A stretch of 64,000 bases of DNA from DASQZK01 sp963763215 (GCA_963763215.1 CAVXNX010000002.1:62001-126000); one strand, 5' to 3'; counted from the stretch's first letter, positions 9,492 to 20,915 are shown. A program made the numbers and translations. The notes: generated from the sequence alone by a model not told the origin.

Positions 9492-11782
9492 TTATCCGAC
9501 AATATTCAGTTTCGCAAATTTCAGCAAAAGCTGTTTCTGCCCGTGATCTTTAAAGAAAACGGTCGCTTTGACATTCGGCGGATTGCCTTCCTTGCCGATG
9601 ACTTTTCCCCGTCCGAAGCGGGGATGTTCGACCTCCATGCCCACCTGGATCTTTGCCGGATCGACGTTTCCGGCATCCGGTGCCGGACGGTTTCCGTTCA
9701 TTTTCACCAGTTTTTTACCCGTGAGGAGGTGGAGGGGACGATCCTGCGGCTTCCGGCTTCCGGTGCGACTGATGCTCCCGTTAAGGCGCTGCCCTGCCGG
9801 ATTCCTGCCGGGCGGACAGTGAAGGTGGCAGATCCAGAAACTGTTCATCGATCTCGGTGATGAACCGGCTGGGGTTGCAATTGGTGAGCAGACCCCACCG
9901 GTAACGTGTGCCGGCAAAGGAGATGGTGACCCGTTCTCTTTGCCCGGGTAATGGCTACATAAAACAGCCGGCGTTCTTCTTCCAGATCTTTGGGAATGGA
10001 AGAAGACATCTGAGAGGGGAAAAGTTCCTCCTCCAGCCCGGCAAGGAAAACATGCCTGAATTCCAATCCCTTGGCGGAATGAACCGTCATGAGCGTCACT
10101 TTGTTCATGGTCTTCTTCCTTTTCATTGTCGGCATCGGTATATAGTGTCACCGTTTGCAGGTAATCGGAAAGGGATGTACTCCCGGCATTTTCTTCATTT
10201 TCATTGAAGTCCCGGATACTGTTCAGCAGTTCTTCGATATTCTCCGACCGGCTGATGCCTTCAGGTGTTTTGTCGGAGCCGAGATCCCTGAGGATGCCGG
10301 TGGCTGTGGTAACGTGATAGGCCAGGTCGAAGGCTTCCATTTCCTCGGCTTTCTGCCTGAATTCGTTGATCAACCTCACAAAGCCGGCCAGTTTCTGATG
10401 CGTGCCTGAATTAAAAGCCGTGCGGAGGAACGGGCCGTCTGTTAAAACTTCCCAGAGCGGAACATCGCGCCCGGTGGCCGTAGCTTCGATCTTATCAAGG
10501 GTTGTTTTACCGATCCCCCGCAACGGAAAATTGATAATGCGTTTCATTGATTCATCATCGGCCGGATTGGCAATGACCCTGAAATAAGCCAGCACATCTT
10601 TCACCTCCTTGCGCTGAAAAAAGGAAACACCGCCATATACTTTATAGGGGATGTTCATTTTTCGCATGGATTCCTCGAAGATCCTCGACTGGGCATTGGT
10701 CCGGTAAAGGATGGCAAAATCACGGTACTGCACCTGCTCATAAAGCGATGCATCCCTGATCATGCCGGCAACCAGGAAGCCTTCCTCACTGTCGGTGCGG
10801 GCTTCGACAACCTTGATCCGGGCGCCTTCATCGTTTTCCGAAAAGACTTTTTTCGGGATCTGTCCCTGGTTTTTGGAGATGATACAATTGGCCGCATTGA
10901 CAATATTCTGTGTCGAACGGTAATTGCTGTTCCAGCTTATAGGTGACCGCTTCGGGATAATCGCTCCGGAAGGTGAGGATGTTTTCGATCCGGGCTCCGC
11001 GGAAAGAATAGATGCTCTGCGCATCATCACCAACAACACAGACATTCCGGTGCTGCTGGGCCAGTTTCTTCACGATAAGGTACTGGGAATAATTCGTATC
11101 CTGGTATTCATCCACCAGAATATACCGGAAGATGTTCATGTACTTATCCAGAATGTCCGGGTGATCGCTGAAGAGGATGTTGGTATTCAGCAGCAGATCG
11201 TCGAAATCCATGGCCCCGGCTTTTTTGCACCGGCTGGCATATCGTTTGTAAATATCCCTGATCATCGGCCTCCGCGTGCTTTTATCGGTGGCTTCAATGT
11301 TGCGCTTGGCCGCATAAGCCTCTGCAGTGATCAGGTTGTTTTTGGCATTGGAGATCCGGCCGAGAACTTCGGCGGGTTTATAGATCTTGTCATCGAGTTT
11401 CAGTTCCTTGATGATGGTCTTGACCAGGTTGCTCGAATCCTGCGTATCATAAATGGTATAGGTTGACGGATAACCCAGGGCCGCTGCTTCCGCCCGGAGG
11501 ATCCGGGCAAAGATGGAGTGAAAGGTTCCCATCCAGAGATGCCGGGCATTTTTGAATCCGACGAGGGCGGCAATCCGTTCCTTCATCTCATTGGCCGCCT
11601 TGTTGGTGAAGGTCAGAGCCAGGATCTGGGAAGGTGGAATGCCATCTGAGCATATTGGCGATACGGTAGGTCAGAACCCTGGTCTTTCCCGATCCTGCTC
11701 CCGCAATGACCAGTGACGGTCCCTTAAAATTGACCACCGCCTCTCTCTGGGGCTTGTTCAGTTCTGCTAAAATCTTATCCAC
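9492..11782 (-). CDS. pcrA: UvrD/PcrA-type ATP-dependent DNA helicase, frame broken
   Basis: Superfamily 1A 3'-5' helicase for repair and replication-conflict removal. The N-terminus is MDKILAELNKPQREAVVNFKGP with a GTG start, followed by motif I GAGSGKTR, motif Ia MGTFHSIFARIL, motif II VDEYQDTN, motif III DDAQSIYSFRGA and motif V TVHSAKGLEF. The C-terminus HPRFGRGKVIGKEG with KATVFFKDHG is the Tudor-like RNAP-binding end of PcrA/UvrD. Frame changes occur near 11590-11650, 10925, 10110 and 9855-9930. The merged length is about 760 residues, typical of the family. Whether it should be called uvrD or pcrA cannot be told. Confidence 0.92.
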
Positions 11783-11801
11783 AACTTCCCATTTGAGTTG
11801 C

Positions 11802-11809
11802 CAAAAATA
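11802..11809 (-). promoter_or_regulatory. -7 box for the UvrD/PcrA helicase gene
   Basis: Minus strand TATTTTTG, matching TAnnTTTG, 20 bp before the GTG start. This supports the GTG at 11780-11782 with a leader of about 13 bases. A convincing -33 element is not visible. Confidence 0.5.
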
Positions 11810-12077
11810 GAATTTTTAAGATTAAATTCGTCACTATTCAGCGATAGTTATAAACGGTGAAGAAGATCCTGTGTTCCGTGCATCGCTATTGCCCCTGACC
11901 CTAAATAATTTTGACTTTGCCGTCCGCCCCTGGTCTCCTTTATTCCCCTTAATCCCTTTCCGGTAAAAAAATCAGCGTTCTATTTCACCATTTCATTGCA
12001 GAAGAGATATTTTTTTTGAAATTTCGCAAAATAATTCGCTCCCGGATAAGTTATTGTAACACCAAACAACCCAGCTC

Positions 12078-13448
12078 TTGCTACAGACTTCATATAAAAT
12101 ATATTTCCTGGCAGCCATTTTTGTCTTCCTGGCAGCCGGTGTCTTTGGCCAGATCACCTCCCCGGGGGGCGCTCATTCAAAATACATCATTTACCGTGTT
12201 TCCGGATCGACCGACAGCATGCTGGTTTTTACATTCTATGAGTTGCCCGGGCGGACCGTCACCGGCAGCCTCGATGCAACGGGCCCTTCGGCCGGGAACT
12301 TCAATTTTGAATGGTCGGCCTGGGATACCGTATCCATGGGTTTCGGGCCTGTTTTCCAGACGGATAACAGTACTAACCGGTCATCCGTAACCGCACTACA
12401 AACCGGCGGATACAAGGTACGGGATTTTAATGGCGCGGGTGTCGACACCATCTTCACGGCCTGGGTTTTTATCGACGATCTCCGGGTCAACATTGAAAAG
12501 ACGCCATCAGGTAATGTTCTCCCATATAAATACACCTGCGATTTCCTCGTGATGAGCGGATCGGTGAGTCTGGATACATTTTATTTTTACGATCCGGCCT
12601 CTCACGAGCGGATCCTGATGCAAGAGAATGAAAACGGGGAACAGAGACCCGTGAACGGATTTACCTTCCTGTGGACCTCGGACAATGCCAACCTGACCAT
12701 CCCTAATGCCGACGTGTCCTCGATCCGAATACCACCTATCTGCCTCCTTATAAAGACACATGGTATTTTCTCACCGCAACCGACAGCTTCGGGATGAGGG
12801 TCAGGGATTCGGTATTCTATGAGAGCATCCAGGTGAAATCGGAATTCAGCTTCATGTTTTTCGACAGGGCGGAAAAGAAAGAATTTGTTGAACCATCCGC
12901 CCCGCCGCAGGACGGAGCTCCCTTCCTGGTGAAATTCACCAATCAATCGCTGAACGGATCAACCTTCGAATGGATCTATGCCGATTCTGCGAAGTCCGGT
13001 TTTTTCGCCGACGAGTTCACCAGCGACGAGGGTTATGAGCCTGAATACACCTATTTTATACCCGGTGATTATTACCCGGCCCTGGTGGCCACCAGCGAAG
13101 CCGGATGCATCGACACCTTCCGCGTGGAAACCCCATCACTGTGCTGCCGTCCGAACTCAAGGTACACAATGTGTTTTCCCCGAACGGAGATAACATGAAC
13201 GACTATTTCAAGGTGAATTCAAGTCGATCAAACAATTTACCCTCCGGATATACAGCCGGTCAGGCGTCCTCGTTTATTCCGCCGATGTCAATGACCTGTA
13301 TTCCTGGGACGGGTGGGACGGCAAGATTAAGGACTCCAACCGGGAGGCCAGTCCGGGCGCATATTATTACATCATCGAAGCAACAGGGTACGATAACATC
13401 AATTACAGGAAAGGCGGTTACAAGGGGGTGGTTTATTTGTTCCGATAG
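12078..13448 (+). CDS. secreted PKD-like protein with gliding-motility/CHU_C type C-terminal domain (T9SS cargo)
   Basis: N-terminal signal peptide (KIYFLAAIFVFLAAGVFGQ), Ig/PKD-like beta domains in the middle (FEWIYADSAKSG, YTYFIPGDYYPALVATSEAG), and a C-terminal domain starting HNVFSPNGDNMNDYFKV with IYSRSG and YSWDGWDGKI. The last is the gliding-motility-associated (type B) module that directs export through T9SS. Frame changes occur near 12735, 13130 and 13215-13250; the true C-terminus ends GYKGVVYLFR at 13448. About 456 residues. A weak promoter-like TTG-N20-TGACTTTG lies at 11889-11919; otherwise the 11810-12077 gap is empty. Its ligand is unknown. Confidence 0.8.
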
Positions 13449-13479
13449 ATTTTGCCGTGACAGACTACGAACGCCCTCT

Positions 13480-14552
13480 CTATTTTTTTCTTTTTCCCTT
13501 TTTGACGTCTTCTCCGATCGAATAATCCAGCTGATTCCTGAATCCCTTAATGAAAGCATTGGAAAAAACATTCCAGATGCCGTCCCAGACGCCGACCTTC
13601 ATTTTATTAATGTCTCCTTTCAAGGGAACTTCCGTAGCGAACTGGTCTTTGCTCTGATTCTCGAATATCTCGGCTATAGCGCCGGTTATGCCTTCCCAGA
13701 CTTTGTCCGTCAGCTTTTCATTCTTCTTCTGCGGGTTGAGAAATTTGACATTTTTGAAAACCGGTTTAACATAGCCGTCAATAACACCGTTATTCATCAG
13801 GAATTCGGCGTACAGATTGAATGTTCCGGCTTCTGCGTCGGCATTGAGATAGGCTTTCAGAAAATTATTCAATTTTGTGAACTCGACATTTTCGAGGTTG
13901 AGGTCAAGATCAATATTCGGAATTTTCTTAAGGACATTGAGCCGCCCGTTCAGCTTAAAATCTCCGTCTCCATAGGTTTTTGCCGTTGCAACGAGGGAGG
14001 AAGGAAAATTTTCCGAGGTGTCAATCACATTGCTGAGATTGGTAACCAGCAGATGAAGATCGGTCATTTTGATATCAATTTTGGGTTTCGTGGTAAAATC
14101 TGAAAAGGCCAGAATACCATTGTTGATTTCAATCATGTTTATATCGAGTGGAATGAAGCTTTTCACCTTAGTCGCCCAATTCACTCCTTTTCCGTTTTGT
14201 TTTACCTTGTCGTATCCTGGCCGGTAACTGCAAAGTTAACCACCGGTTTGTCAAACAGGATCTTCCCGACGAGCTTTCCGTGAAGGAGGGATTTCCAGTG
14301 TACCGACAGATCCAGCTTCCTGATGCTGATAAAAGGAACCGGTACGGTATCACTGACGCTAACAATGGTCAGGCTATCAATGATATAAGCCCCCCTGTAC
14401 AAACGGAGATCCACATTCCTTATCTCTCCTTTGTAACCCTTCATATCGGCAAGATTCTTATTGATCACCTTCCTGATCACTCCCGGAAGGAGAAGCCGTA
14501 CAATAAGAAGTACGGCAACGATAACAGCCGCAATGACCAATCCTTTTCTCAT
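13480..14552 (-). CDS. DUF748/AsmA-like membrane-anchored protein
   Basis: The N-terminal membrane anchor MRKGLVIAAVIVAVLLIVRLLL precedes repeated beta-rich segments with AsmA/DUF748 character (LRLYRGAYIIDSLTIV, INNGILAFSDF, GDGDFKLNGRLNVLKKIPN, DLNLENVEFTKLNNFLKAY). One frame change near 14195 separates the two halves; merged length is about 357 residues. Such proteins span the periplasm and are linked to lipid transport or outer-membrane homeostasis, but the specific role here is not known. It is convergent with the T9SS cargo gene, with a 31-bp gap. Confidence 0.75.
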
Positions 14553-14976
14553 AGGAAGAATTTAAAAATTCTTATTGCCGGGAGTGGTGCAGGAAAGAAA
14601 GGTGAGGGAGAGATTTCCCGTTTTATAATATGAAGAAACATGGATGTTGAGGGAAAAGTTTTGGCAGCGATGAACAATGACAAGGTAATGTTCGCCCGAA
14701 AAAAAAGAGGGTCAGACATGATGGTTCAGGATGCTGACGCTACAAAAATGACTCCGGGTTATTGGGTTACGGCAGGGTTGAAGGGGAAGGTTCCGGCGTC
14801 ATGTGGCTTTTGGGTGGATGGACCTCAAGGTGGCAAGCGGGGAGGGGAAGATCAACATTCCCGTCTATACTCGTGTTTTAGGGTAGGAGATAGTGAATAT
14901 CATAAAAGGCAGAGGGATAATGTGGATTAGTCCCTCTGCTTTAATGAATGGCTGATGAGTATGAAGTCGAAAAGGA
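14553..14976. other. non-coding gap between the DUF748-like gene and the EF-G2 gene
   Basis: About 420 bp without a convincing gene. An open frame of 96 codons at 14640-14930 on the plus strand has no family features, signal or promoter and carries a Gly/Lys-rich, low-similarity tail. Apart from the hairpin at 14909-14939, nothing functional is visible. Confidence 0.5.
14904..14939 (-). terminator. hairpin terminator after the EF-G2 gene
   Basis: GCAGAGGGA (14909-14917) pairs perfectly with TCCCTCTGC (14931-14939) around a 13-base loop. On the minus strand a short U-run (14904-14907) follows. It is 37 bp past the EF-G2 stop, so it fits as its terminator, though the U-tract is weak. Confidence 0.55.
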
Positions 14977-17130
14977 TTATTCTTCTTCCTGCTCGGCTTC
15001 GTAAGCTTTGAGCAGCTGATCCTGGATGTCTCCGGGAACCGGGGCGTATTCACTGAAGTGCATGGAGTACATTGCCCGTCCGCTGGTGAGTGAACTCAGT
15101 GCGGTGGAATATTTGTTCATTTCGGCCAGGGGCACTCTGGCGGTGATTTTTTCAAATCCCTTTTCACTGCTCATGCCCTGAACGATAGCACGGCGGCCCT
15201 GGAGGTCACTCATTACGTCGCCCATCCTGTCGGAAGGAACGAGTACTTCCACCACGTAGATGGGTTCCAGGATTTTCGGACCGGCATTTTTGAAGGCCAT
15301 GCTGAAAGCATTCCGTCCGGCAAGCCTGAAGGAAATTTCGTTTGAATCGACCGGGTGCATTTTCCCGTCATAGACAAAGACCCGGATATCCCTGGCATAT
15401 GAACCGGTCAGCGGACCTTCTTCCATCTTTTCCATGATCCCCTTGAGAATGGCCGGCATAAACCGTGAATCGATGGAGCCTCCGACGATACAGTTATAAA
15501 ACCAGAGGATCCGCCCCAGGGCAGTTTATGTTCTTCCCTTCCCCGGATGGAGATCTTATATTCCTTATTGTTGATTCTGAACATATCCGGTTCCGGCTGG
15601 TCCTTCGATATAGGGTTCGATGATCATATGAACCTCGCCGAACTGGCCGGCACCGCCCGACTGTTTCTTGTGGCGGTAGTCGGCCTGGGCCGCTTTGGTG
15701 ATGGTTTCCCGGTAGGGGATTTTCGGGGTGACGAATTCGGAATCCACCTTATAAAGGTTATCGAGCTGCCACTTGACGATATTCAGGTGATGTTCACCCT
15801 GTCCGGAGACGATGATCTGCTTGAGTTCTTTGGAATGTTCAATGAGCAGGGTGGGATCTTCGTCATGGATCCGGTTCAGGGATTCGCCGAGTTTTTCTTC
15901 TTCACCCTCGCTGGCCGGTCTGATGGCCGTACGGAATTTTGGCTCGGGGAAAGCGATGGGGGCCAGTTCGACATTGCCCGCAGTGAGGGTATCATTGGTT
16001 TTGGTGGCTTTCAGTTTGACGGTGGCGCCGATATCGCCGGCAGACAGGTTGGTGACTTTGTTCCTGTTTTTCCCGATAAACGGCAAACAGTTGTGAAAGC
16101 CTTTCCTTGTTGGACGTGCGGGCATTGGTAAGATCCATGCCCTTCGGTGATCTCTCCGGAGATGACCTTGAAGTAGTTGATCTCACCGATATGGGATTCA
16201 ACGGAGGATTTAAAGACGAAAAGTGTGGCGGGACCTTTGGGGTCAATTTTCACTTCATTGCCTTTTTTATCCTACACGCCGGCACCTGGTCGGGGGTGGG
16301 GAAGACATTGGAAATGAACTCGAGCAGACGGCCGACGCCCATATTTTTCCTGGCCGAGGTGCAGAAAACCGGGATACATGCCCCCGTTCAGGATGCCGGT
16401 GGAGATCCCTTTCCGCATTTCATCTTCTTCAAGCGTTTCTTTTTCAAAGAAGATCTCCATCAGCGCTTCATCATTCTCCGCAGCTTTTTCAACCAGTTCG
16501 GCCCTCAGTTCTTCCGCCTGTCGGCTTCGGAAGCAGGGATATCGGTGATTTCAGGCTTTCCGCCATCGGCAGGATATTTATAGAGTTTCATCTGGATCAG
16601 GTCGATAAAAGAATCGAAGGAGGGTCCGGCATTAACAGGATACTGCAGGATGGCGACTTTCCCGCCGTACCTTTCCTTCATCATTTCGAGGGTCTTCTCG
16701 AAATTGGTTTTTTCATGATCGAGATGATTGACCACAAAGATCATCGGTTTCTGAAAACGTTCCACCCATCTGTTATGAATCTCGGTACCCACTTCGAGCC
16801 CGTTCTGGGCATTGATCAGCATAACAGCCGAATCGGCCACATGAAGACTGGAAACAGCACCTCCCACAAAATCATCGGCACCGGGAGCATCAAGTATATT
16901 GATCTTCGTATTGTTGTATTCGGTATACAGGACACTTGAGAAAATGGAGCCTTGCATTTTCCTGCTCGATGGCATTGAAGTCGGAAACGGTGTTCTTTGC
17001 CTGAGATATCGCCGCGGCGGTCGATAACACCCCCTTCAAACAGCATGGCTTCAGCAAGGGTGGTTTTTCCTGAACCAGCATTGCCAAGCAGAACAATGTT
17101 TTTAATCTGATTTGTGGAATACGTTTTCAT
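14977..17130 (-). CDS. EF-G paralogue (EF-G2 type) with a defective GTPase centre
   Basis: Domain order is that of elongation factor G: G domain with P-loop GNAGSGKTTL near residues 16-25, domain II, domains III/IV and a domain V ending with DVMSDLQGRRAIVQGM and SSLTSGRAMYSMHFSEY. Key GTPase residues differ from EF-G1 (fusA at 18468). The switch I RGIT motif is absent (ENARLHFSS instead), G3 is DAPGA instead of DTPGH so the catalytic His is Ala, and G4 is NHLD instead of NKxD. Frame changes near 16985, 16955, 16500, 16370, 16265, 16130 and 15500-15590 break it; merged length is about 718 residues. A Bacteroides EF-G2 that works without GTP hydrolysis is known; function here is by analogy. Divergent from the ribosomal supercluster. 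Confidence 0.9.
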
Positions 17131-17209
17131 ATGTTAAAAGATGAGTTAGATGAATATTTGCGTATTGTCTTTAATTTCAAAGAATAAACCGGATTTGATG
17201 CGGGAATTG

Positions 17210-17239
17210 CAAAAGTAATAAATTTTTAAAAAGAGACAA
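17210..17239 (-). promoter_or_regulatory. promoter of the EF-G2 gene
   Basis: Minus strand: TTG (17237-17239), a 19-bp spacer and TACTTTTG (17210-17217), matching TAnnTTTG. It predicts a 5' leader of about 70 bases before the ATG at 17130, long enough for post-transcriptional control. Confidence 0.7.
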
Positions 17240-17470
17240 GGTGTGGGCGAAAAATCATGAGGATTGTCACATCCGGCGGTCACAGCGCTCACCTTAATCC
17301 ACTCATTTTAACCTCGCCTCCTGATCAAAATTCTTTCACTTTTCATTTTCTTGCATACATATTATATATATATTCGCAGCCCGAAAAGCATCCGGTATCG
17401 TTTTGATGTCACGGGCAAGGCACACTGGTTTTTTCAGTCAAAATCAGCCAAATAAATTCCGTAAAAATTA

Positions 17471-17499
17471 TTGTTTTTTTAAAAAAAAGAATACCTTTG
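17471..17499 (+). promoter_or_regulatory. promoter of the rpsL-rplQ supercluster
   Basis: TTG (17471-17473), an 18-bp A/T-only spacer and TACCTTTG (17492-17499). The -7 box is identical to that of the murA operon. The predicted start near 17506 leaves about 40 bases of A/T-rich leader before rpsL. The 17240-17470 stretch between the divergent promoters holds no gene. Confidence 0.75.
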
Positions 17500-17546
17500 C
17501 AACCCGTTTCGGAAAAAGTTTATTTAAACATTAGAATTTATACTGT

Positions 17547-17924
17547 ATGCCAACGATTCAACAGTTAGTAAGAAAAGGTCGGCAAAAAATAGTTGAAAAG
17601 AGCAAGGCACCTGCCCTGGACGCCTGTCCGCAGAGGAGAGGGGTATGTGTCCGTGTTTACACAACCACGCCCAAAAAACCGAATTCCGCCATGCGGAAGG
17701 TTGCCAGGGTAAGGCTGACCAATGGAAAAGAAGTGAATGCTTACATTCCCGGAGAAGGTCACAACCTTCAGGAGCACTCCATTGTTTTGATCCGGGGAGG
17801 CAGGGTAAAGGATCTTCCGGGTGTCCGTTATCACCTGATCCGCGGTGCTCTCGATGCATCCGGCGTTGAAGGAAGGACGCAGAGGCGTTCAAAATATGGT
17901 GCGAAAAGACCTAAAAGTAAATAA
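17547..17924 (+). CDS. rpsL: 30S ribosomal protein S12
   Basis: Intact 125 residues, MPTIQQLVRKGRQKIVEKSK. Decoding-centre loops PKKPNSAMRKVARV and RGGRVKDLPGVRYHLIRG keep the lysines (equivalents of K43 and K88) whose mutation gives streptomycin resistance, so the sequence looks wild type. First gene of the str operon, downstream of a strong promoter, 10 bp before rpsG. Confidence 0.97.
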   Translation: MPTIQQLVRKGRQKIVEKSKAPALDACPQRRGVCVRVYTTTPKKPNSAMRKVARVRLTNGKEVNAYIPGEGHNLQEHSIVLIRGGRVKDLPGVRYHLIRGALDASGVEGRTQRRSKYGAKRPKSK

Positions 17925-17934
17925 GTAAGAAGAA

Positions 17935-18412
17935 ATGAGAAAAGCGAAACCGAAGAAAAGAATTCTGCTTCCCGATCCAAAATTCGGAGATCCGGAAGTT
18001 ACCAGGTTCGTGAACAACCTGATGCTCGACGGAAAGAAGAGCATTTCATACGGGGTTTTCTACGGGGCGATGGATATCATTGCCGAAAAAATTGGGTAAG
18101 GAAGGTAAATCACCCGTTGAGATCTGGAAAATCGCCCAGGACAACATCACTCCCCAGGTTGAGGTAAAAAGCCGCCGTGTCGGTGGGGCAACATTCCAGG
18201 TTCCTATGGAAATCAGGGCCGAGAGAAAAGTATCCATCGGCATGAAGAACCTGATCTTTTTTGCACGCAAACGTTCCGGCCATTCCATGGCTGAAAAGCT
18301 TGCCGCAGAGATCATGGCTGCCTACAATAATGAAGGCGGTGCCTATAAGAAAAAAGAAGACACTCACCGCATGGCTGAAGCCAATAAAGCTTTTGCCCAT
18401 TTCAGGTTCTGA
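17935..18412 (+). CDS. rpsG: 30S ribosomal protein S7, one-base frameshift
   Basis: Binds the 3' major domain of 16S rRNA and contacts the E site. The first part (MRKAKPKKRILLPDPKFGDP ... AMDIIAEK) is joined to LGKEGKSPVEIWKIAQDN after removing one A from the A-run near 18090. Corrected length is 158 residues. Other landmarks are SRRVGGATFQVPMEI and HRMAEANKAFAHFRF. The start at 17935 follows rpsL directly. Confidence 0.95.
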
Positions 18413-18467
18413 CAGGAGGAACTAGAAGAGAACAGTAGCAGAAAATAGAGAGGAAGAAGAAGAACAG

Positions 18468-20564
18468 ATGAATAAGGATCTGAAATATACCAGGAATATT
18501 GGGATCATGGCCCATATCGATGCGGGTAAAACCACCACGACGGAACGTATTTTGTTCTACACGGGGATTACCCACAGGATCGGTGAGGTGCATGAAGGTG
18601 CCGCGACGATGGACTGGATGGTGCAGGAACAGGAGAGGGGAATTACCATTACTTCTGCTGCCACAACAGCATTCTGGAATTATAACGATAATAAATACAA
18701 AATCAATATCATCGACACTCCCGGGCACGTTGATTTTACCGTTGAAGTCGAACGCTCACTGCGTGTGCTCGACGGTGTCATCGCTGTTTTTTGCGGTGTG
18801 GGTGGTGTTGAACCTCAGTCGGAAACCGTTTGGCGCCAGGCTGATAAATACAACGTACCCCGGCTCGCTTTTATCAATAAGCTCGACAGGGTAGGAGCCG
18901 ACTTTTTCTCCGTGGTTCAGGAAATCAGGGATAAACTCGGTGCCAACTCCGTTCCCATGCAGATCCCCATCGGGAATGAAGACAATTTCCGGGGCGTCAT
19001 CGACCTGATCGAACGCAAGGCCGTGATCTGGCACGAGGATGAAACCCTCGGTGTGAACTATTCCATGGAAGAAGTTCCCGAAGATATGGTGGAACTGACC
19101 GAGGAATGGCGTGAAAAACTCGTTGAGGCCGTCGCCGTTTCCGACGACACCCTCCTCGAACGTTTCCTGGAAGACCGGACAGCCATCACCGTTGAAGAGT
19201 TCATGGAAGCCACACGGATGGCCACCATCAAGCGGCAGATCGTTCCTGTTTTCTGCGGCTCTGCATTTAAAAACAAAGGCATCCAGCGCCTTCTCGACGG
19301 TATCGTTGCCCTCCTGCCCAGTCCGCTCGATGTGGATGGCGTCAAAGGCATCAATCCCGACAACGACAAGGAAGAACTCAGGGAACCCGATTCAGACGCT
19401 CCCCTGTCGGCCCTGGCCTTTAAAATCGCCACCGACCCGTTCGTCGGACGGCTCGCTTACCTCAGGATCTATTCCGGTACGTTGAAAGAAGGAACCATGG
19501 TGCTGAATACCCGGACAGGGAAAAAGGACCGGGTGAACCGGCTCTACCAGATGCACGCCAACAAGCAGAATCCCCGGCAGGAAGTCGAAGCCGGCGATAT
19601 CTGTGCCGCCGTCGGATTTAAGGATCTGAGGACCGGCGACACGATCTGTGCCATCAATAAACCCATCATTCTGGAAAGTATGTCGTTTCCCGAACCGGTG
19701 ATCAATGTTGCCATCGAGCCCAAAACCCAGCTCGACATGGATAAGCTCTCCATGGCACTTCATAAACTTGCCGAAGAAGATCCGACATTCCAGGTCAAAA
19801 CCGACCCCGAAACCGGCCAAACCATCATCTCGGGTATGGGCGAACTTCACCTCGAAATTCTCGTCGACCGGCTCAGGCGTGAATTCAAAGTGGAATGCTC
19901 CCAGGGACGCCCGCAGGTCAACTATAAGGAAGCTATTACCGCCACCGTCGAACACCGGGAAGTCTTCAAGAAACAAACCGGTGGCCGCGGAAAATTCGCC
20001 GACATTTCGGTGAGGATCTCTCCCGCCGACGAAGGGGTGACCGGACTTGCAGTTCATCAGTGAAATCAAGGGCGGAAACATTCCCAAAGAATATATCCCG
20101 TCGATTGAGAAAGGCTTCAGGGAAGCCCTGAGTAACGGTCCTTTGGCCGGGTTCCCGGTCGAAAGCCTGAAAGTTGTCCTTCTCGACGGTTCATATCCAC
20201 CCGGTCGATTCCGACTCAGCTTTCCTTTGAGATCGCTGCGAAAAACGCCTTCCGAAAAGCTGCGGCAAAAGCCAAACCGGTTCTTCTCGAACCCATCATG
20301 GCGGCCGAAGTCGTGACCCCTGAAGAGTACATGGGCGATGTGATCTCCGACTTCAACAAACGGCGCGGACAGGTGGAAGGAATGGAATCCAAGGCCGGAG
20401 CCCGAGTGATCAAAGCCAAAGTCCCGCTCTCTGAACAGTTCGGTTATGTGACGGTCCTCAGGACACTTACATCGGGCCGGGCAACCGCAACCATGGAGTT
20501 CTCGCATTTCGAACCGGTGGAAGCCAATTTGTCGAAACAGATACTTAGAAAAAGTAAGTGGTAA
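18468..20564 (+). CDS. fusA: elongation factor G (EF-G1), three one-base insertions
   Basis: GTP-driven ribosome translocase. G1 AHIDAGKTTT, switch I EQERGITITSA, G3 IDTPGHVDF and G4 NKLD are all canonical, in contrast to the EF-G2 gene nearby. Domain IV/V sequences (GMGELHLEILVDRLRREF, VVTPEEYMGDVISDFNKRRG) end at FEPVEANLSKQILRKSKW. Removing one base near 20048 (CTTGCAG for CTGCAG), one near 20199 and one near 20222 gives a continuous 697-residue protein, the normal EF-G length. Confidence 0.97.
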
Positions 20565-20587
20565 AACATTTGCATAACAACTAAAAA

Positions 20588-20894
20588 ATGAGCCAGAAGA
20601 TTAGAATTAAACTCAAGTCGTACGACCACAATCTGGTGGATAAATCTGCCGAGAAGATTGTCAAAACGGTAAAGTCTACCGGTGCGGTTGTCAGCGGACC
20701 TATTCCGCTGCCCACGCATAAAAGGGTTTACACTGTACTGAGGTCAACATTCGTGAACAAGAAAGTCAAGGGAACAGTTCCAGCTCTCTTCGTTCAAACG
20801 CCTGCTCGATATTTACAGTTCAACACCCAAAACGATTGATGCACTGATGAAACTTGAACTCCCCAGTGGTGTTGAGGTTGAGATTAAAGTATAA
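20588..20894 (+). CDS. rpsJ: 30S ribosomal protein S10, one-base frameshift
   Basis: MSQKIRIKLKSYDHNLVDKS with GPIPLPTHKRVYTVLRS. One extra A near 20762 breaks the frame; the corrected C-terminus reads LLDIYSSTPKTIDALMKLEL and ends EIKV, for 101 residues. The loop that contacts NusB/NusG is present. First gene of the S10 block. Confidence 0.95.
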
Positions 20895-20915
20895 ATTTCG
20901 TAAAAGCTAAATAAC

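Noticed and set aside
14640..14930. 96-codon plus-strand open frame between DUF748 and EF-G2
   Set aside because: No homology, no promoter, and its 3' part contains the EF-G2 terminator hairpin.
20040..20230. Programmed frameshifting in fusA and other translation genes
   Set aside because: No slippery sequence or conserved stimulator; breaks are scattered over dozens of genes and mostly insertions, pointing to sequence error.
19392..20507. 371-codon open frame on the minus strand across fusA
   Set aside because: It is the antisense shadow of fusA, with no family features; fusA on the plus strand is certain.
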